A stretch of 64,000 bases of DNA, taken from assembly GCF_001555965.1 (NCBI RefSeq), contig NZ_LSHX01000042.1:26080-90079 (forward strand), given 5' to 3'. Shown one piece after another: positions 8,091-17,868 of this stretch. Below the pieces are notes generated by a model. The model was not told the origin of the DNA, made no database searches, and was given only the letters and a program-made list of their open reading frames with translations. A program made the translations under genes and the position numbers. The stretch comes from Sphingomonas sp. CCH21-G11 (lineage in GTDB: Bacteria; Pseudomonadota; Alphaproteobacteria; Sphingomonadales; Sphingomonadaceae). Numbering within the stretch: the stretch's first letter is position 1; every line of letters begins with the position of its first letter.

Positions 8091-9016
8091 AGACTCTGGT
8101 TCTGGTCGAACATGACGGTCAGTCCGTCAAGGATGCCACGCTCGCCGCGGTGACCGCTGCGGGCAAGCTGGGCGAGGTCCATCTGCTCGTCGCGGGCGAA
8201 AATGTCGGCGCGGTTGCCGGCGAAGCCGCGAAGATCGCGGGCGTCAGCAAGGTGCATGTCGCCGACGATGCGGCCTTTGGCCATGGGCTGGCGGAAAACG
8301 TCGCGCCGCTCGCCGCCGAGCTGATGGGCCATCACGACGTGTTCGTGGCCCCCGCCACCACCAGCGGCAAGAACATCGCGCCGCGCGTCGCCGCGCTGCT
8401 CGACGTCATGCAGATCTCCGAGATCCTGTCGGTCGAGGGGCCCGACACCTTCACCCGCCCGATCTATGCCGGCGCGGCGATCGCGACGGTCAAGTCGTCG
8501 GACGCCAAGAAGGTTATCACCGTGCGCGGCACCGCGTTCGACAAGGCCGCGCGCGAAGGCGGCAGCGCGGAGATCGAGAATGTCGCCTCCACCGGCGACA
8601 AGGGCCTGTCGAACTTCGTCTCCGCCGAGCTTGCCCAGTCGGCGCGGCCCGAGCTGACCAGCGCCAAGGTGATCGTCTCGGGCGGTCGCGCGCTGGGGTC
8701 GGAAGAGCAGTTCCACGCGCTGATCGATCCGCTCGCCGACAAGCTCGGCGCCGGCGTCGGGGCCAGCCGCGCGGCGGTCGACGCGGGCTATGCCCCCAAC
8801 GACTATCAGGTCGGCCAGACCGGCAAGATCGTCGCCCCCGAAGTCTATGTCGCGGTCGGCATTTCGGGTGCGATCCAGCACTTGGCCGGCATGAAGGATT
8901 CCAAGACGATCGTCGCGATCAACAAGGACGAGGACGCCCCGATCTTCCAGGTCGCGGACCTCGGCCTGGTCGGCGACCTGTTCAAGGTCGTCCCGGAGCT
9001 GACGGAGAAGCTGTAG
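8087..9016 (+). CDS. etfA: Electron transfer flavoprotein alpha subunit
   Basis: The FAD-binding partner of EtfB in beta-oxidation and amino-acid catabolism. The 309-residue length is typical. The C-terminal FAD domain shows the family signature, with [31 protein letters not shown] and [10 protein letters not shown]. It starts at the ATG inside the etfB ATGA overlap. Two hairpins follow within 100 bp, the second with a T-rich tail. Confidence 0.96.
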   Translation: MKTLVLVEHDGQSVKDATLAAVTAAGKLGEVHLLVAGENVGAVAGEAAKIAGVSKVHVADDAAFGHGLAENVAPLAAELMGHHDVFVAPATTSGKNIAPRVAALLDVMQISEILSVEGPDTFTRPIYAGAAIATVKSSDAKKVITVRGTAFDKAAREGGSAEIENVASTGDKGLSNFVSAELAQSARPELTSAKVIVSGGRALGSEEQFHALIDPLADKLGAGVGASRAAVDAGYAPNDYQVGQTGKIVAPEVYVAVGISGAIQHLAGMKDSKTIVAINKDEDAPIFQVADLGLVGDLFKVVPELTEKL

Positions 9017-9028
9017 CCGAAGCGGCAG

Positions 9029-9049
9029 GTCGGCAACTCCGTTGCCGAC
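9029..9049 (+). terminator. Hairpin just after etfA
   Basis: GTCGGCAAC, loop TCC, GTTGCCGAC: a perfect 9-bp stem starting 12 bp after the etfA stop. No T-run follows, so it may stabilise the 3' end of the message or aid rho-dependent termination. Confidence 0.45.
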
Positions 9050-9111
9050 CGTTGCGCGCAAAGCGAAGCGCGCGTGCGGCGGCTCGGCCGGCCGGCGCGG
9101 CATCAAACCGC

Positions 9112-9150
9112 GACCGACGACGCGGGATTTATTCCCGCGTCGGTCTTTCC
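9112..9150 (+). terminator. Rho-independent terminator of the sucC-etfBA operon
   Basis: GACCGAC, a 3-base bulge and GCGGGA pair with TCCCGC and GTCGGTC across a TTTAT loop, giving a stem of about 13 bp. It is followed directly by TTTCCTTCT. Position, stem and pyrimidine tail all fit intrinsic termination before the HNH gene. Confidence 0.7.
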
Positions 9151-9180
9151 TTCTGAATCGGCGCATTACATGATGCCGCG

Positions 9181-10050
9181 GTGTCTCACGGCGTCTTCAT
9201 CTACAAGGAAGGGTCGATCTACGACGACTCGCCTGCCGTCCGATATCATTTCCCGAGACAGTATCTCGAACGCGCCCGGGCGTTTGTCGGCGATTGGATC
9301 GTCTATTACGAACCGATCAAAGAGCGTGCCTCTAGAGGATATTGGGCAGTTGCACGTGTAAGCGACATTACCTCTGACCCGTCGCAGCCCGGCATGTACT
9401 ACGCGTGGATCGATCCCGGAAGCTTCCTTCAGTTCAGCACTTTCGTGCCCCGTATGATCAATGGGGAGATTGTTGAATCGGGTCTTGCAAATGCGCAGTG
9501 GTCTATCAGGCCTCTGTCGAATGACGACTTTAGCAAAATAATCCGACTTGGCTTGCCCGATGAAGATGATTTGCTGCCTCGGGCAATGTGGTCCGACTCG
9601 AACACCTTGAAAGACAACCGGCTTGATTTTGATTTTGGAGATCGAGCCAGGCAATCGCGACTTCTTTCCAGACCGGTGCGCGATCGCGCCTTCAGGCGAT
9701 CGGTATTGCGGGCTTATGGTGAGCGCTGCGCCATCACGGGCCTTAAGTTGATCAATGGCGGCGGCAGAGCCGAGGTAGAAGCGGCTCACATTCAATCAGT
9801 CGCGGATAATGGACCTGATATGGTCGCAAACGGACTTGCCCTGTCAGGCACGATCCATTGGGCATTTGATCGAGGCCTCATTTCGCTCGACGACAGCCTG
9901 GAGATTATTGTTTCGAGGCATATCAACGACCGGGGCAGCATCGAAGCGTTGATCAACGCGGATGGCCACGCCCGGCTGCCCGCCGATATAAGGGAACGTC
10001 CGCATCCCGCCTTTTTGAAATGGCACCGCGAACATTGTTTGAAACGATAG
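9181..10050 (+). CDS. HNH endonuclease-like protein with N-terminal PUA/EVE-like domain
   Basis: A 289-residue protein starting at GTG 9181; upstream ATGs are out of frame. The C-terminal third is an HNH nuclease of the HNH_2 type: RAYGERCAITG (about 178-188), AAHIQS (about 201-206) and NGLALSGTIHWAFDRG (about 219-234), supplying the metal and catalytic His. The N-terminal half (YHFPRQYLERA, GDWIVYYEP, YWAVARV) resembles a compact beta-barrel reader domain of the PUA/EVE superfamily, by eye only. Such reader-HNH proteins are suspected modification-dependent restriction enzymes. The gene is much less GC-rich than its neighbours, has no partner methylase, and is bounded by a terminator, all consistent with recent acquisition as a single-gene cargo. 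Confidence 0.75.
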   Translation: MSHGVFIYKEGSIYDDSPAVRYHFPRQYLERARAFVGDWIVYYEPIKERASRGYWAVARVSDITSDPSQPGMYYAWIDPGSFLQFSTFVPRMINGEIVESGLANAQWSIRPLSNDDFSKIIRLGLPDEDDLLPRAMWSDSNTLKDNRLDFDFGDRARQSRLLSRPVRDRAFRRSVLRAYGERCAITGLKLINGGGRAEVEAAHIQSVADNGPDMVANGLALSGTIHWAFDRGLISLDDSLEIIVSRHINDRGSIEALINADGHARLPADIRERPHPAFLKWHREHCLKR

Positions 10051-10096
10051 GCGTGCGCCGATTGCAGCAGTTCGCCAGTCCCCAAGGAGTGCCGGC

Positions 10097-11029
10097 ATGA
10101 CCACGCACCGCATCGCCGTCGTCCAGGCAGGCAGTACCCTGTTCGACACCCCCGCCACGCTCGACCGCATGGCGCGGCATGTCGCTGCGCTGAAGGATGC
10201 GGGGGTCGAGCTTGCCGTCTTCCCGGAAGCCTATGTCGGCGGGTATCCCAAGGGGCTCGATTTCGGTGCGCGGGTCGGGTCGCGCACCCCGGCGGGCCGC
10301 GATGATTTCGCGCGCTATCATGCCGCGGCGATCGACGTTCCCGGCCCCGAAACCGCGCGGATCGGCGAAATGGCAGCCGCCGCCGGGCTGACGCTGGTTA
10401 CCGGCGTCATCGAGCGCGACGGGGGAACGCTCTATTGCACCGCGCTCACCTTCGGCCCCGACGGCACGCTGATCGCCCGCCACCGCAAGCTGATGCCGAC
10501 CGCCAGCGAGCGGCTGATCTGGGGTCAGGGCGACGGGTCGACGCTGCCGGTGGTCGACACGCAGGTGGGTCGCGTCGCGGCCGCGATCTGCTGGGAAAAC
10601 TATATGCCCGCGCTCCGCCAATATTATCACGCCGCGGGTGTTCAGCTCTATTGTGCGCCGACCGTCGACGATCGCGACATGTGGCCCGTGTCGATGCGCC
10701 ACATCGCCTATGAAGGCCGCTGTTTCGTGCTCAGCGCCTGCCAGTTCATGACCCGCGCCGATGCCCCCGCCGACTATGACTGCATCCAGGGCGATGACCC
10801 CGCAACCGTGCTGATCCGCGGCGGCAGCATGATCGTCTCGCCGTTGGGGGAGGTCCTGGCCGGCCCGGTCTATGGCGCGGAGGCGGTACTGCTCGCCGAT
10901 ATCGACCCGGGCGACATCGCGCACGGCAAGTACGACCTCGACGTTGCCGGCCATTATGCGCGACCCGACATCTTCGAGCTGCGCGTCGACACCCGCGCCC
11001 GCCCGCCGGTCCGCACAACCGACGGATAG
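10097..11029 (+). CDS. Nitrilase / carbon-nitrogen hydrolase
   Basis: Hydrolyses nitriles, probably to carboxylic acid and ammonia; cytosolic. The 310 residues show the nitrilase-superfamily triad: Glu44 in FPEAYVGGYP, Lys131 in RHRKLMPT, and Cys165 in ICWENYMP. CWENYMP is specific to true nitrilases, not amidases or beta-ureidopropionases. It starts at the ATG at 10097 with GGAG about 9 bases upstream, and it converges on the amidohydrolase at 11068. The substrate (aliphatic, aromatic or cyano-amino acid) cannot be read from sequence. Confidence 0.88.
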   Translation: MTTHRIAVVQAGSTLFDTPATLDRMARHVAALKDAGVELAVFPEAYVGGYPKGLDFGARVGSRTPAGRDDFARYHAAAIDVPGPETARIGEMAAAAGLTLVTGVIERDGGTLYCTALTFGPDGTLIARHRKLMPTASERLIWGQGDGSTLPVVDTQVGRVAAAICWENYMPALRQYYHAAGVQLYCAPTVDDRDMWPVSMRHIAYEGRCFVLSACQFMTRADAPADYDCIQGDDPATVLIRGGSMIVSPLGEVLAGPVYGAEAVLLADIDPGDIAHGKYDLDVAGHYARPDIFELRVDTRARPPVRTTDG

Positions 11030-11067
11030 CCGCGGTCGGGCGTGTTTCAGCGGGGCTGAAAACGAGT

Positions 11068-12072
11068 CTAGAACCCGCTCAGGAAGCTCGCGACGTTCGC
11101 GCCCAGCGCGTCGACGGCATAGCCGCCCTCCATCACGATCACCGTCGGCCACCCGCACGCGGCGATGTCGCGTGCGATCGGGGCATAGTCGGCGGTGGCC
11201 AGCCGGAAATGGCTGATCGGATCGCCGATGAAGGTGTCGGCACCAAAGCTCACGACCAGGAGCCCCGGCGCGAAACGGGCGATCGCGTCGAGCGCGGTCG
11301 CATGCGCCGCGCGGAACGCGTCGATCCCGGTGCCCTGCGGCAGCGGCAGGTTGAGCGTCGCGCCCTCGCCCGCGCCCGCGCCGACCTCGTCGCCGTGCCC
11401 CCAGTAGAAGGGATAGTCGGTCGCCGGGTCGGCATGGACGCTGGCGTAGAACACATCGCCACGCTCCCAGAAGATATCCTGGGTGCCATTGCCGTGGTGA
11501 TAGTCGATGTCGAGGATCGCCACCCGCGCCACGCCGGCATCGCGCGCCGCCTGTGCCACGACGGCGGCATGGTTGAGGTAGCAATAGCCGCCGCAATAGT
11601 CCGCACCCGCATGGTGGCCGGGCGGACGCGACAGGGCAAAGGCCGTGCGCTCGCCCGCCAGCACCGCGTCGAGCGCCGACAAGGCCGACTGGGTCGCGCC
11701 ATAGCTGGCGGCATAGGTCGCCGCCATGATCGGGGTCGACGCATCGAAGCTGAACTGGCCGATCCGCGCATCGATGCGGCTCAGCTTCAGCGGCCGACGG
11801 CCGACCACCGGCCAGACATAGCCGATCACATCGCCGCCGCGCCCCGCCGCCGCCCACTCGGCCGCCGCACCCTGCAGGAAATCCAGATAGTCGCCGCCAT
11901 GCACCGCGCGGATCGCCGCGTCGCCGTGATCGACCGGCGGTGCTGCCCCGCCGATTGCATCCAGGATGGCGCGGGCACGCGCGGGAACCTCGGCATAGGG
12001 CGTCCAGCCGCCATTGTGCAGTTCCTGCACGGGCGCGTGGGCAAGCTGGCCGGGATCGAAAAAGGCGTGCAT
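11068..12072 (-). CDS. Histone-deacetylase-family acetylpolyamine amidohydrolase
   Basis: Zinc amidohydrolase removing acetyl groups, in bacteria most often from acetylpolyamines; cytosolic. The 334 residues carry RPPGHHAG with catalytic His153/His154, the zinc ligands Asp190 and His192 in DIDYHHGNGT, and Asp279 in GADT. The N-terminal LHNGGWTPYAEVPARA is typical of the acetylpolyamine branch. A conserved Tyr near the end sits in a GGY motif. It starts 4 bp after the nhaA stop, so the two are one transcript. Confidence 0.88.
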   Translation of the reverse strand: MHAFFDPGQLAHAPVQELHNGGWTPYAEVPARARAILDAIGGAAPPVDHGDAAIRAVHGGDYLDFLQGAAAEWAAAGRGGDVIGYVWPVVGRRPLKLSRIDARIGQFSFDASTPIMAATYAASYGATQSALSALDAVLAGERTAFALSRPPGHHAGADYCGGYCYLNHAAVVAQAARDAGVARVAILDIDYHHGNGTQDIFWERGDVFYASVHADPATDYPFYWGHGDEVGAGAGEGATLNLPLPQGTGIDAFRAAHATALDAIARFAPGLLVVSFGADTFIGDPISHFRLATADYAPIARDIAACGWPTVIVMEGGYAVDALGANVASFLSGF

Positions 12073-12076
12073 GCGA

Positions 12077-13321
12077 TCAGAGCCCCGCCACTTCGCGCAA
12101 TGCTGCTTCCTGCTTGGCTGCGCGCTCGGCCGCGGTGTCCGCGCCGCGCAGGATCAGGTAGCCCGCGACCGCCGACAGGATCGACCCGAGCAGCACGCCG
12201 ATCTTGACCTCGTCGATCAGCAGTTCGTTGCCGGGAAAGGCGAGGCCGCCGATGAACAGGCTCATCGTGAAACCGATGCCGGCCAGCATCGCGACGCCAT
12301 AGATCTGGGTCCAGCTGGCCCCGCCCGGACGTTCGGCGATGCCCAGCTTCACCGCGCCCCAGATCGCTGCGAAAATCCCGAACTGCTTGCCCAGGAACAG
12401 GCCGAGCAGCACCGCGAGCGGCAGCGGTTCGAGGATGATCGCGGGGCTCAGTCCGGAAAGCGAGACCCCGGCATTGGCAAAGCCGAACACGGGGACGACC
12501 AGATAGGCGACCCAGCCGTGCAGCGCATGCTCCAGCCGGTGGAGCGGCGACTCATGCGCGTCGGGCGTGCCGGGCGTCTTGACGATCGGGATCATCATCG
12601 CGGTCAGCACGCCCGCGATCGTCGCGTGGACGCCCGACAGGAAAACGAAGTACCACAGGACCAAGCCGAGCAGCAGATAGGGCCAGAGCCGCAGCACGTT
12701 CGACTTGTTGAGCGCGTACATCACCGCCATCACCACCGCCGCGCCGAGCAGCGCCAGCGATTTCAACCCCGCCGTATAGGCAAGCGCGATGATCAGCACC
12801 GCGCCCATGTCGTCGACGATCGCGACCGTGGTCAGGAACAGCTTGAGCGACGCGGGGGCGCGCTTGCCCAGGATCGCGAGCACGCCGATGGCGAACGCGA
12901 TGTCGGTCGCCGCCGGGATCGCCCAGCCCTGCGCCAGCGCCGCGTCGCCGCGGGTCACCGCCAGATAGACCAGCGCGGGCACCACCATGCCGGCGGCCGC
13001 CGCGATGAAGGGCAGGCGGCGGCGCTCCCAGGTGGCAAGCCGCCCGTCAACGAACTCGCGCTTGATCTCGAGCCCGACGAACAGGAAGAACACCGCCATC
13101 AGCGCGTCGTTGACCCACAGGTGGATGGTCATCGGCCCGTATTTCGGACTAATCACCGGCCCGGTTTCCAGGTGGAGCAGGTGGAAATACGCTTCCGACA
13201 TCGCGTCCAGATTGGCGATCACCATCGCCAGCGCCGCCGCCGCGATCAGGATGATCCCGCCGGCCGCCTCGCTTTTCAGGAACTGACGCAATGCCGAATT
13301 GCCGCCCCGGCGTGCCGTCAT
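12077..13321 (-). CDS. nhaA: Na+/H+ antiporter NhaA
   Basis: Inner-membrane antiporter exporting Na+ in exchange for protons; pH and salt homeostasis. The 414-residue product has about twelve hydrophobic helices and the NhaA signatures HLWVNDALMAVFFLFVGLEIKRE, IPAATDIAFAIGVLAILG and VDDMGAVLIIA, with the paired Asp of the transport site in the last two. I chose the ATG at 13321, preceded by GGGGGAAG; ATG 13339 is possible. Longer open frames upstream lie antisense to the DUF389 gene. The amidohydrolase follows at 4 bp, linking cation and perhaps polyamine balance. Confidence 0.93.
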   Translation of the reverse strand: MTARRGGNSALRQFLKSEAAGGIILIAAAALAMVIANLDAMSEAYFHLLHLETGPVISPKYGPMTIHLWVNDALMAVFFLFVGLEIKREFVDGRLATWERRRLPFIAAAAGMVVPALVYLAVTRGDAALAQGWAIPAATDIAFAIGVLAILGKRAPASLKLFLTTVAIVDDMGAVLIIALAYTAGLKSLALLGAAVVMAVMYALNKSNVLRLWPYLLLGLVLWYFVFLSGVHATIAGVLTAMMIPIVKTPGTPDAHESPLHRLEHALHGWVAYLVVPVFGFANAGVSLSGLSPAIILEPLPLAVLLGLFLGKQFGIFAAIWGAVKLGIAERPGGASWTQIYGVAMLAGIGFTMSLFIGGLAFPGNELLIDEVKIGVLLGSILSAVAGYLILRGADTAAERAAKQEAALREVAGL

Positions 13322-13400
13322 CCCGCTTCCCCCGTCCATTGCCTTGTCCGACCCTCGTAGATGCTGGCCCCGGTCGAGAAAACCCCTTACCGAGCGCAAG

Positions 13401-14885
13401 ATGGAGTTGCCCCACATGGTCGCCCGGCTCAACCCGATGTTCCGTTGGTGGCTCGACCATGTCGTGACCAGCGTCGACCACAACCGCGTCATGGACCGGG
13501 TGCGCGACGATGCGGGGTGGAGCGGCCGATACGCCTTCATGGTGCTGATGTCGGCGGGCATCGCGGTGCTCGGGCTGCTGCTTTCGTCGCCGGCGGTGGT
13601 GATCGGCGCGATGCTGATCTCGCCGCTGATGGGGCCGATTATCGGGCTGGGCTTCGGCCTGGCCACCTTCGATTCGGACGAGATCCGGACTTCGGCGAGC
13701 GCGCTGGCGCTCGGCACGGTGCTCGCGATCCTGTTTACCGCCGCGCTCGTCCTCATCTCGCCGCTCCAGAACGTGACCGACGAGATCGCGGCGCGGACCC
13801 GGCCCAACCTGTTCGATCTGATGGTCGCGTTGTTTTCCGCGCTCGCGGGTGCCTATGCGATGGTGCGCGGACGCGAGGGCACGGTGGTGGGCGTGGCGAT
13901 CGCCACCGCGTTGATGCCGCCGCTCGCGGTCGTCGGCTTCGGCCTGGCGACGACCAACTGGACGGTGTTCGGCGGCGCGCTGCTGCTGTTCCTCACCAAC
14001 CTGATGACGATCGCGCTCGCCGCCGCGGTGATGGCGCGGCTCTATGGCTTCGGCTCGCACCTGACGCCGCAGCACACCCTGTTGCAGACGGTGCTGGTCA
14101 TCGGCAGCTTCGTCGCGCTGGCGATCCCGCTCGGGCTGTCGCTGCGCCAGATCGCTTGGGAGACCGCGTCGTCACGGACCGCGCGCGAGGTCGTCGCGGC
14201 GCAATTCGCCGGCGACGCGCGGCTGAGCCAGATCGAGATCAACTATGCCCGCGATCCGATCAGCGTCGCCGCCGTGGTGCTGACCCCCAAGATCGAGCCG
14301 CAGGCCGAGCGCGCGGCGGCGGCGCGGCTGACCGACCTGCTCGACCGGCCGGTGCGCGTCAGCCTGGAACAATATCGCGTCGGCACCAGCGCGCAGGCGG
14401 AGGCCGCGCAGATCGCAGCGGCGCGCGGCGGGCCGGCCGGGGCCGCGGGGGACCGCGTCACCCAGCGCATCGTCGCCCAGCTGGCGGTCGCCGCCGGCGT
14501 GGCGAGCGACCAGATCCTGGTCGATCCGGCCAATCACCGCATCCTCGTCAACGCGACCCCGTTGCCCGGCGCGACGATGGCGGCATATCGCACGCTGGAG
14601 GCGCGCGTCGGCAGCGGCGCCAGCGGCTGGTCGGTCGAGCTCGTGCCGCCGATGGTCGCGCTGGGGCCCGTCGGCTTTGACGGCGACGAACCCGATACGG
14701 CGGGTGCAGATGCGATCGCCACCGCGATCTGGGCGGGGCAGCGGCTGAAGCTGCCCGTCACCGTCACTGGCCCCGCCGAGCCCGCCGGGCTGGTCGCCGA
14801 GCGGCTGACCGCAGCGGGGGTCGCCGCGACGGTCGAGCCTTCGGGCGGCGAGGTGCGGCTCGCCTGGGCGCTGCCGGTGGAGTGA
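13401..14885 (+). CDS. DUF389 family membrane protein
   Basis: A 494-residue protein with a hydrophobic N-terminal half (about six helices, residues 45-260) and a soluble C-terminal half. The N-terminal core SPAVVIGAMLISPLMGPIIG and the later VVGVAIATALMPPLAVVG are the DUF389 signature. The C-terminal part is Ala-rich with alternating alpha/beta character and may bind a ligand. Family members are uncharacterised permeases. The ATG at 13416 is an alternative start. It is divergent from nhaA with 79 bp between starts, and convergent with lysS across a half REP palindrome. Confidence 0.8.
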   Translation: MELPHMVARLNPMFRWWLDHVVTSVDHNRVMDRVRDDAGWSGRYAFMVLMSAGIAVLGLLLSSPAVVIGAMLISPLMGPIIGLGFGLATFDSDEIRTSASALALGTVLAILFTAALVLISPLQNVTDEIAARTRPNLFDLMVALFSALAGAYAMVRGREGTVVGVAIATALMPPLAVVGFGLATTNWTVFGGALLLFLTNLMTIALAAAVMARLYGFGSHLTPQHTLLQTVLVIGSFVALAIPLGLSLRQIAWETASSRTAREVVAAQFAGDARLSQIEINYARDPISVAAVVLTPKIEPQAERAAAARLTDLLDRPVRVSLEQYRVGTSAQAEAAQIAAARGGPAGAAGDRVTQRIVAQLAVAAGVASDQILVDPANHRILVNATPLPGATMAAYRTLEARVGSGASGWSVELVPPMVALGPVGFDGDEPDTAGADAIATAIWAGQRLKLPVTVTGPAEPAGLVAERLTAAGVAATVEPSGGEVRLAWALPVE

Positions 14886-14902
14886 GCCGGTCCTGATAAA
14901 TC

Positions 14903-14930
14903 CGTCACCCGGGTCGAGCCCGGGGCGACG
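14903..14930. repeat. REP-like palindrome, half copy 2
   Basis: CGTCACCCGGG and CCCGGGGCGACG arms around GTCGAG. It is a slightly diverged half copy of the 83-bp element, placed exactly between the convergent DUF389 and lysS genes, where it can serve as a bidirectional terminator hairpin. Confidence 0.75.
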
Positions 14931-14938
14931 AACAGGGT

Positions 14939-16546
14939 TCAGCCGTCCGCGCCCGCTTTCGCCAGCGCGTCGGCGATCAGCCTGCGGCTGTTCTCGATAC
15001 CGTAGAGCGCGATGAAGCTGCCCATGCGCGGGCCCTGCGCACTGCCGAGCAGCGTTTCATAGAGCGCGCGGAACCAGTCGCGGAGATTGTCGAACCCGGC
15101 GGTCTTGCCGATCTCGTACACCTCGTTCTGGATCGCTTCGGCATGGGCACCGGCGGGCAGCGCGGCGAGCACCGCGTCGAGACGGCGCAGCGCCTCGATC
15201 TCGACTCCTTCGGGCGCGCGGCGGACCAGGGTGGGGGCGACGACATCGCGGTTATAGGCGAGCGCCCGGTCGATCAGCGCGTCGAGCGCGGGATGGCTCT
15301 CCGGCGTCGCATCGGCGACATAGTTGCCGAGATAACCCCACACCTGCGCGCGCGTCGCCGCCGCACCCATCACCCCGACCAGGTTGAGCAGCAGGCCGAA
15401 CGTCACCGGCAGTCCGGCGACCGGCGGCGGGCCGTTGTGGATGTGGTGGACCGGATTGCCGAGCCGTTGTTCGATCGGCTGGTCGGCATAGTTGCCCGCG
15501 AACTGCCAATAGTCGTCGACCGCACGCGGGATGACGCCCATGTGCAGCGCCTTCGCCTTTTTCGGCTCGCGATAGATGTAGAAGGCCAGGCTCTCGTCGG
15601 TGCCATAGGTCAGCCATTGGTCGAGGCTGAGCCCGTTGCCCTTGGACTTCGAGATCTTCTCGCCCTTCTCGTCCAGGAACATCTCGTAATTGAAGCCCTC
15701 GGGCGGGCGGCCGCCGAGCACGCGGGCGATCTTGCCCGACTGAATGACCGAATCGATCAGGTCCTTGCCCGCCATTTCGTAATCGACGCCGAGCGCCACC
15801 CAGCGCATCGCCCAGTCGACCTTCCACTGCAGCTTGGCCCCGCCCGACAGGATCGACTGCTCGATCACGTCGCCGTCGTCGGTGAAGCGCACGATCCCCG
15901 CATCGGCGTCGACGACCTCGACCGGGACCTGGAGCACCACGCCCGACTTCGGGCTGATCGGCAGGACGGGCGAATAGGTCGCCCGGCGCTCGGCGCGCAG
16001 CGTCGGCAGCATCACGTCCATGATCGCCTGATAGTGGCGCAGCACCGCGCGCAGCGCGTCGTCGAAGCGGCCGGACGTGTAGTAATCGGTCGAAGACGCG
16101 AAGACATAGTCAAAGCCGAAGCGGTCGAGAAATTCGCGCAGCATGGCATTATTGTGCGCAGCAAAACTTTCGAACCGGCCGAACGGGTCGGGCACCCGTG
16201 TCAGCGGATGTCCCAGATATTGCTGCAGCATTTCGGGGTTGGGGACATTGTCGGGCACCTTGCGCAGGCCGTCCATATCGTCGGAAAAGGCGATCAGCCG
16301 GGTGGGCTGATCCGACAGGGTTTCAAATGCCCGCCGCACCATCGTTGTGCGCAGCACTTCGTTGAAGGTGCCGATATGCGGTAGCCCCGAGGGGCCGTAG
16401 CCGGTTTCGAACAGCACCGCGTCGACCCGTCCATCCTTGGCCGGCTTGCCGTCGGGATAGCGCTTCAAAAGCTTGCGCGCCTCCTCAAAGGGCCAGGCCT
16501 TGGAGTCGAGCGCGGCGGCGCGGAGTGCGGAATCAATCTTGGTCAT
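14939..16546 (-). CDS. lysS: Lysine--tRNA ligase, class I
   Basis: Charges tRNA-Lys. This is the class I (archaeal-type, LysK) enzyme, unrelated in fold to the class II LysS of E. coli and typical of alphaproteobacteria. The 535-residue product carries the HIGH-like motif [14 protein letters not shown] near residue 50-63 and KISKSKGN (the KMSKS motif) near 295-302, with a C-terminal alpha-helical anticodon domain. It starts at the ATG at 16546; a longer frame to 16921 has no plausible leader. Only one lysyl-tRNA synthetase is seen here. Confidence 0.94.
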   Translation of the reverse strand: MTKIDSALRAAALDSKAWPFEEARKLLKRYPDGKPAKDGRVDAVLFETGYGPSGLPHIGTFNEVLRTTMVRRAFETLSDQPTRLIAFSDDMDGLRKVPDNVPNPEMLQQYLGHPLTRVPDPFGRFESFAAHNNAMLREFLDRFGFDYVFASSTDYYTSGRFDDALRAVLRHYQAIMDVMLPTLRAERRATYSPVLPISPKSGVVLQVPVEVVDADAGIVRFTDDGDVIEQSILSGGAKLQWKVDWAMRWVALGVDYEMAGKDLIDSVIQSGKIARVLGGRPPEGFNYEMFLDEKGEKISKSKGNGLSLDQWLTYGTDESLAFYIYREPKKAKALHMGVIPRAVDDYWQFAGNYADQPIEQRLGNPVHHIHNGPPPVAGLPVTFGLLLNLVGVMGAAATRAQVWGYLGNYVADATPESHPALDALIDRALAYNRDVVAPTLVRRAPEGVEIEALRRLDAVLAALPAGAHAEAIQNEVYEIGKTAGFDNLRDWFRALYETLLGSAQGPRMGSFIALYGIENSRRLIADALAKAGADG

Positions 16547-16757
16547 GGTGCGATGCCCTTGGCGCGAAGCGCGGCGAATCGCAAATCCGGGTGTGCAGGC
16601 GGATGCGCCGGGGCAAGCGAAGTTGTGGAAGTTGCGGGCTGTGACAGCTTTTGCCCCCCCGCGCCGCGGGCCATGCGGAAGGGCGGCGGGGCAGGCGTTT
16701 GGCGGTGCGCATGACGCGACGCTGGCATGTCGCGCCGATGCAGGACAGCCGGTCCCG

Positions 16758-17768
16758 TCAGCAGGCGGATTGCGGCGAAATGCCGCGTGTGGGCGCATCG
16801 TCAAAGGTGCGCGCGAGCAGCGGGCCGAGCGCAAAGGGTTCGACGACGTAGGCCTGCCGCCAGTCGGGCGCGAAGCGATCGAGCATCTCCGCCTCCGCCG
16901 CGCCGAGCGCGTAGAAGGCACCGCGTTTCCAGATGCCCAGCCCCTGCGCGCGCGCGGATTTCAGGCTGACGCTGAGCCAAAGGCGACGGTCGCGCGCGGC
17001 GCGGCGCAGCTTGGATGATTGCGCACCCGCGACCCGCGCGAACTGAAGCTCGGTCCAGCGCGCCACCCCCTCCTGCCCCAGCTGGAATTCGAGATAGCAG
17101 CGGTCGCGGGCGTCGAGGCGGCCAGTCACCTCGCCCCTTGCAGCGACATAGGCCGTGGCGGCCGCGCGCGCGGCATCGGGCGTGGTCGCGGACAGAAATT
17201 CCCCGGCCATATCGTTCAGCCGGGCAAAGCCCGCCGCCACCGCCGGATCGGCGTAGGGAAAGGGATGATCGAGCATCCACGCCGCATCGGACGCCGTGCC
17301 GCGCAGCCGTGCGTCGGCGCGGTCGCGCGCGGCGGCAAAGCCCGGCAGAACCTGCTGATACTGGTGGAACTGCTCGTGCAGCAGGGTGAGCAGCCAGTCG
17401 GTGCCGGTGCGGCCCGTGGCCCTGGGCAGGCCGATGACGACCAGCGGCACGCCGTCCTCGTCCAGCGTGGCCTCGCTATCGACATCATAGCGGCGCGGAC
17501 GGACCTGCATCGCACAGCCGCTGACGGCATCGTCGCCGATCGCGATGAAACCCGGTGTGGGCGCCGCACAGAACAGCGTCTCGCGCGCTGCCTCGACCAG
17601 CAGGATACGTTGCGGCGCGCGCGACAGGCCGGGCCACACCGCGTCGCCGTGCCGCGCGATGAGGAGGCGCGCATCGCGGATGATGGCGCGCACGTCGCGC
17701 GGCGGCGGCGGCTCGGCGGGCGCGGGTGCGAACAAGGCGAGCGAGAGGATCAGGGCGAGATGGATCAT
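16758..17768 (-). CDS. Secreted protein with HExxH motif (putative metallopeptidase)
   Basis: A 336-residue protein with a signal peptide (hydrophobic residues 3-14, cleavage likely after APAPAEP). The only motif I recognise is HEQFH at residues 131-135, in [17 protein letters not shown], the zinc-binding pattern of gluzincin-type peptidases. A candidate third ligand is the Glu in MAGEFLSA (about 188-193) or a later one. Cys residues at about 67, 85 and 224 might form a disulfide in the periplasm. No named family is recognised, so activity is inferred from the motif alone. It stands alone between the lysS promoter region and the excalibur gene. Confidence 0.65.
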   Translation of the reverse strand: MIHLALILSLALFAPAPAEPPPPRDVRAIIRDARLLIARHGDAVWPGLSRAPQRILLVEAARETLFCAAPTPGFIAIGDDAVSGCAMQVRPRRYDVDSEATLDEDGVPLVVIGLPRATGRTGTDWLLTLLHEQFHQYQQVLPGFAAARDRADARLRGTASDAAWMLDHPFPYADPAVAAGFARLNDMAGEFLSATTPDAARAAATAYVAARGEVTGRLDARDRCYLEFQLGQEGVARWTELQFARVAGAQSSKLRRAARDRRLWLSVSLKSARAQGLGIWKRGAFYALGAAEAEMLDRFAPDWRQAYVVEPFALGPLLARTFDDAPTRGISPQSAC

Positions 17769-17868
17769 GTGCGCTCCCGTCCATGACCGGCCTGGACGCC
17801 CAGCAACCTGCGCCAGCCATGGGATGCCCGCAAGGCTTCCTTAAGCGACATTGCCGCATGTTGCGAGA

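Noticed and set aside
9029..9049. Intrinsic terminator directly after etfA
   Set aside because: The stem is perfect but no T-run follows. The hairpin at 9112-9150 with its pyrimidine tail is the better terminator, so this one is kept only as a hairpin.
13322..13807. N-terminal extension of nhaA to 576 residues
   Set aside because: The extension is antisense to the DUF389 gene and has no NhaA-like sequence. The ATG at 13321 has a good ribosome binding site.
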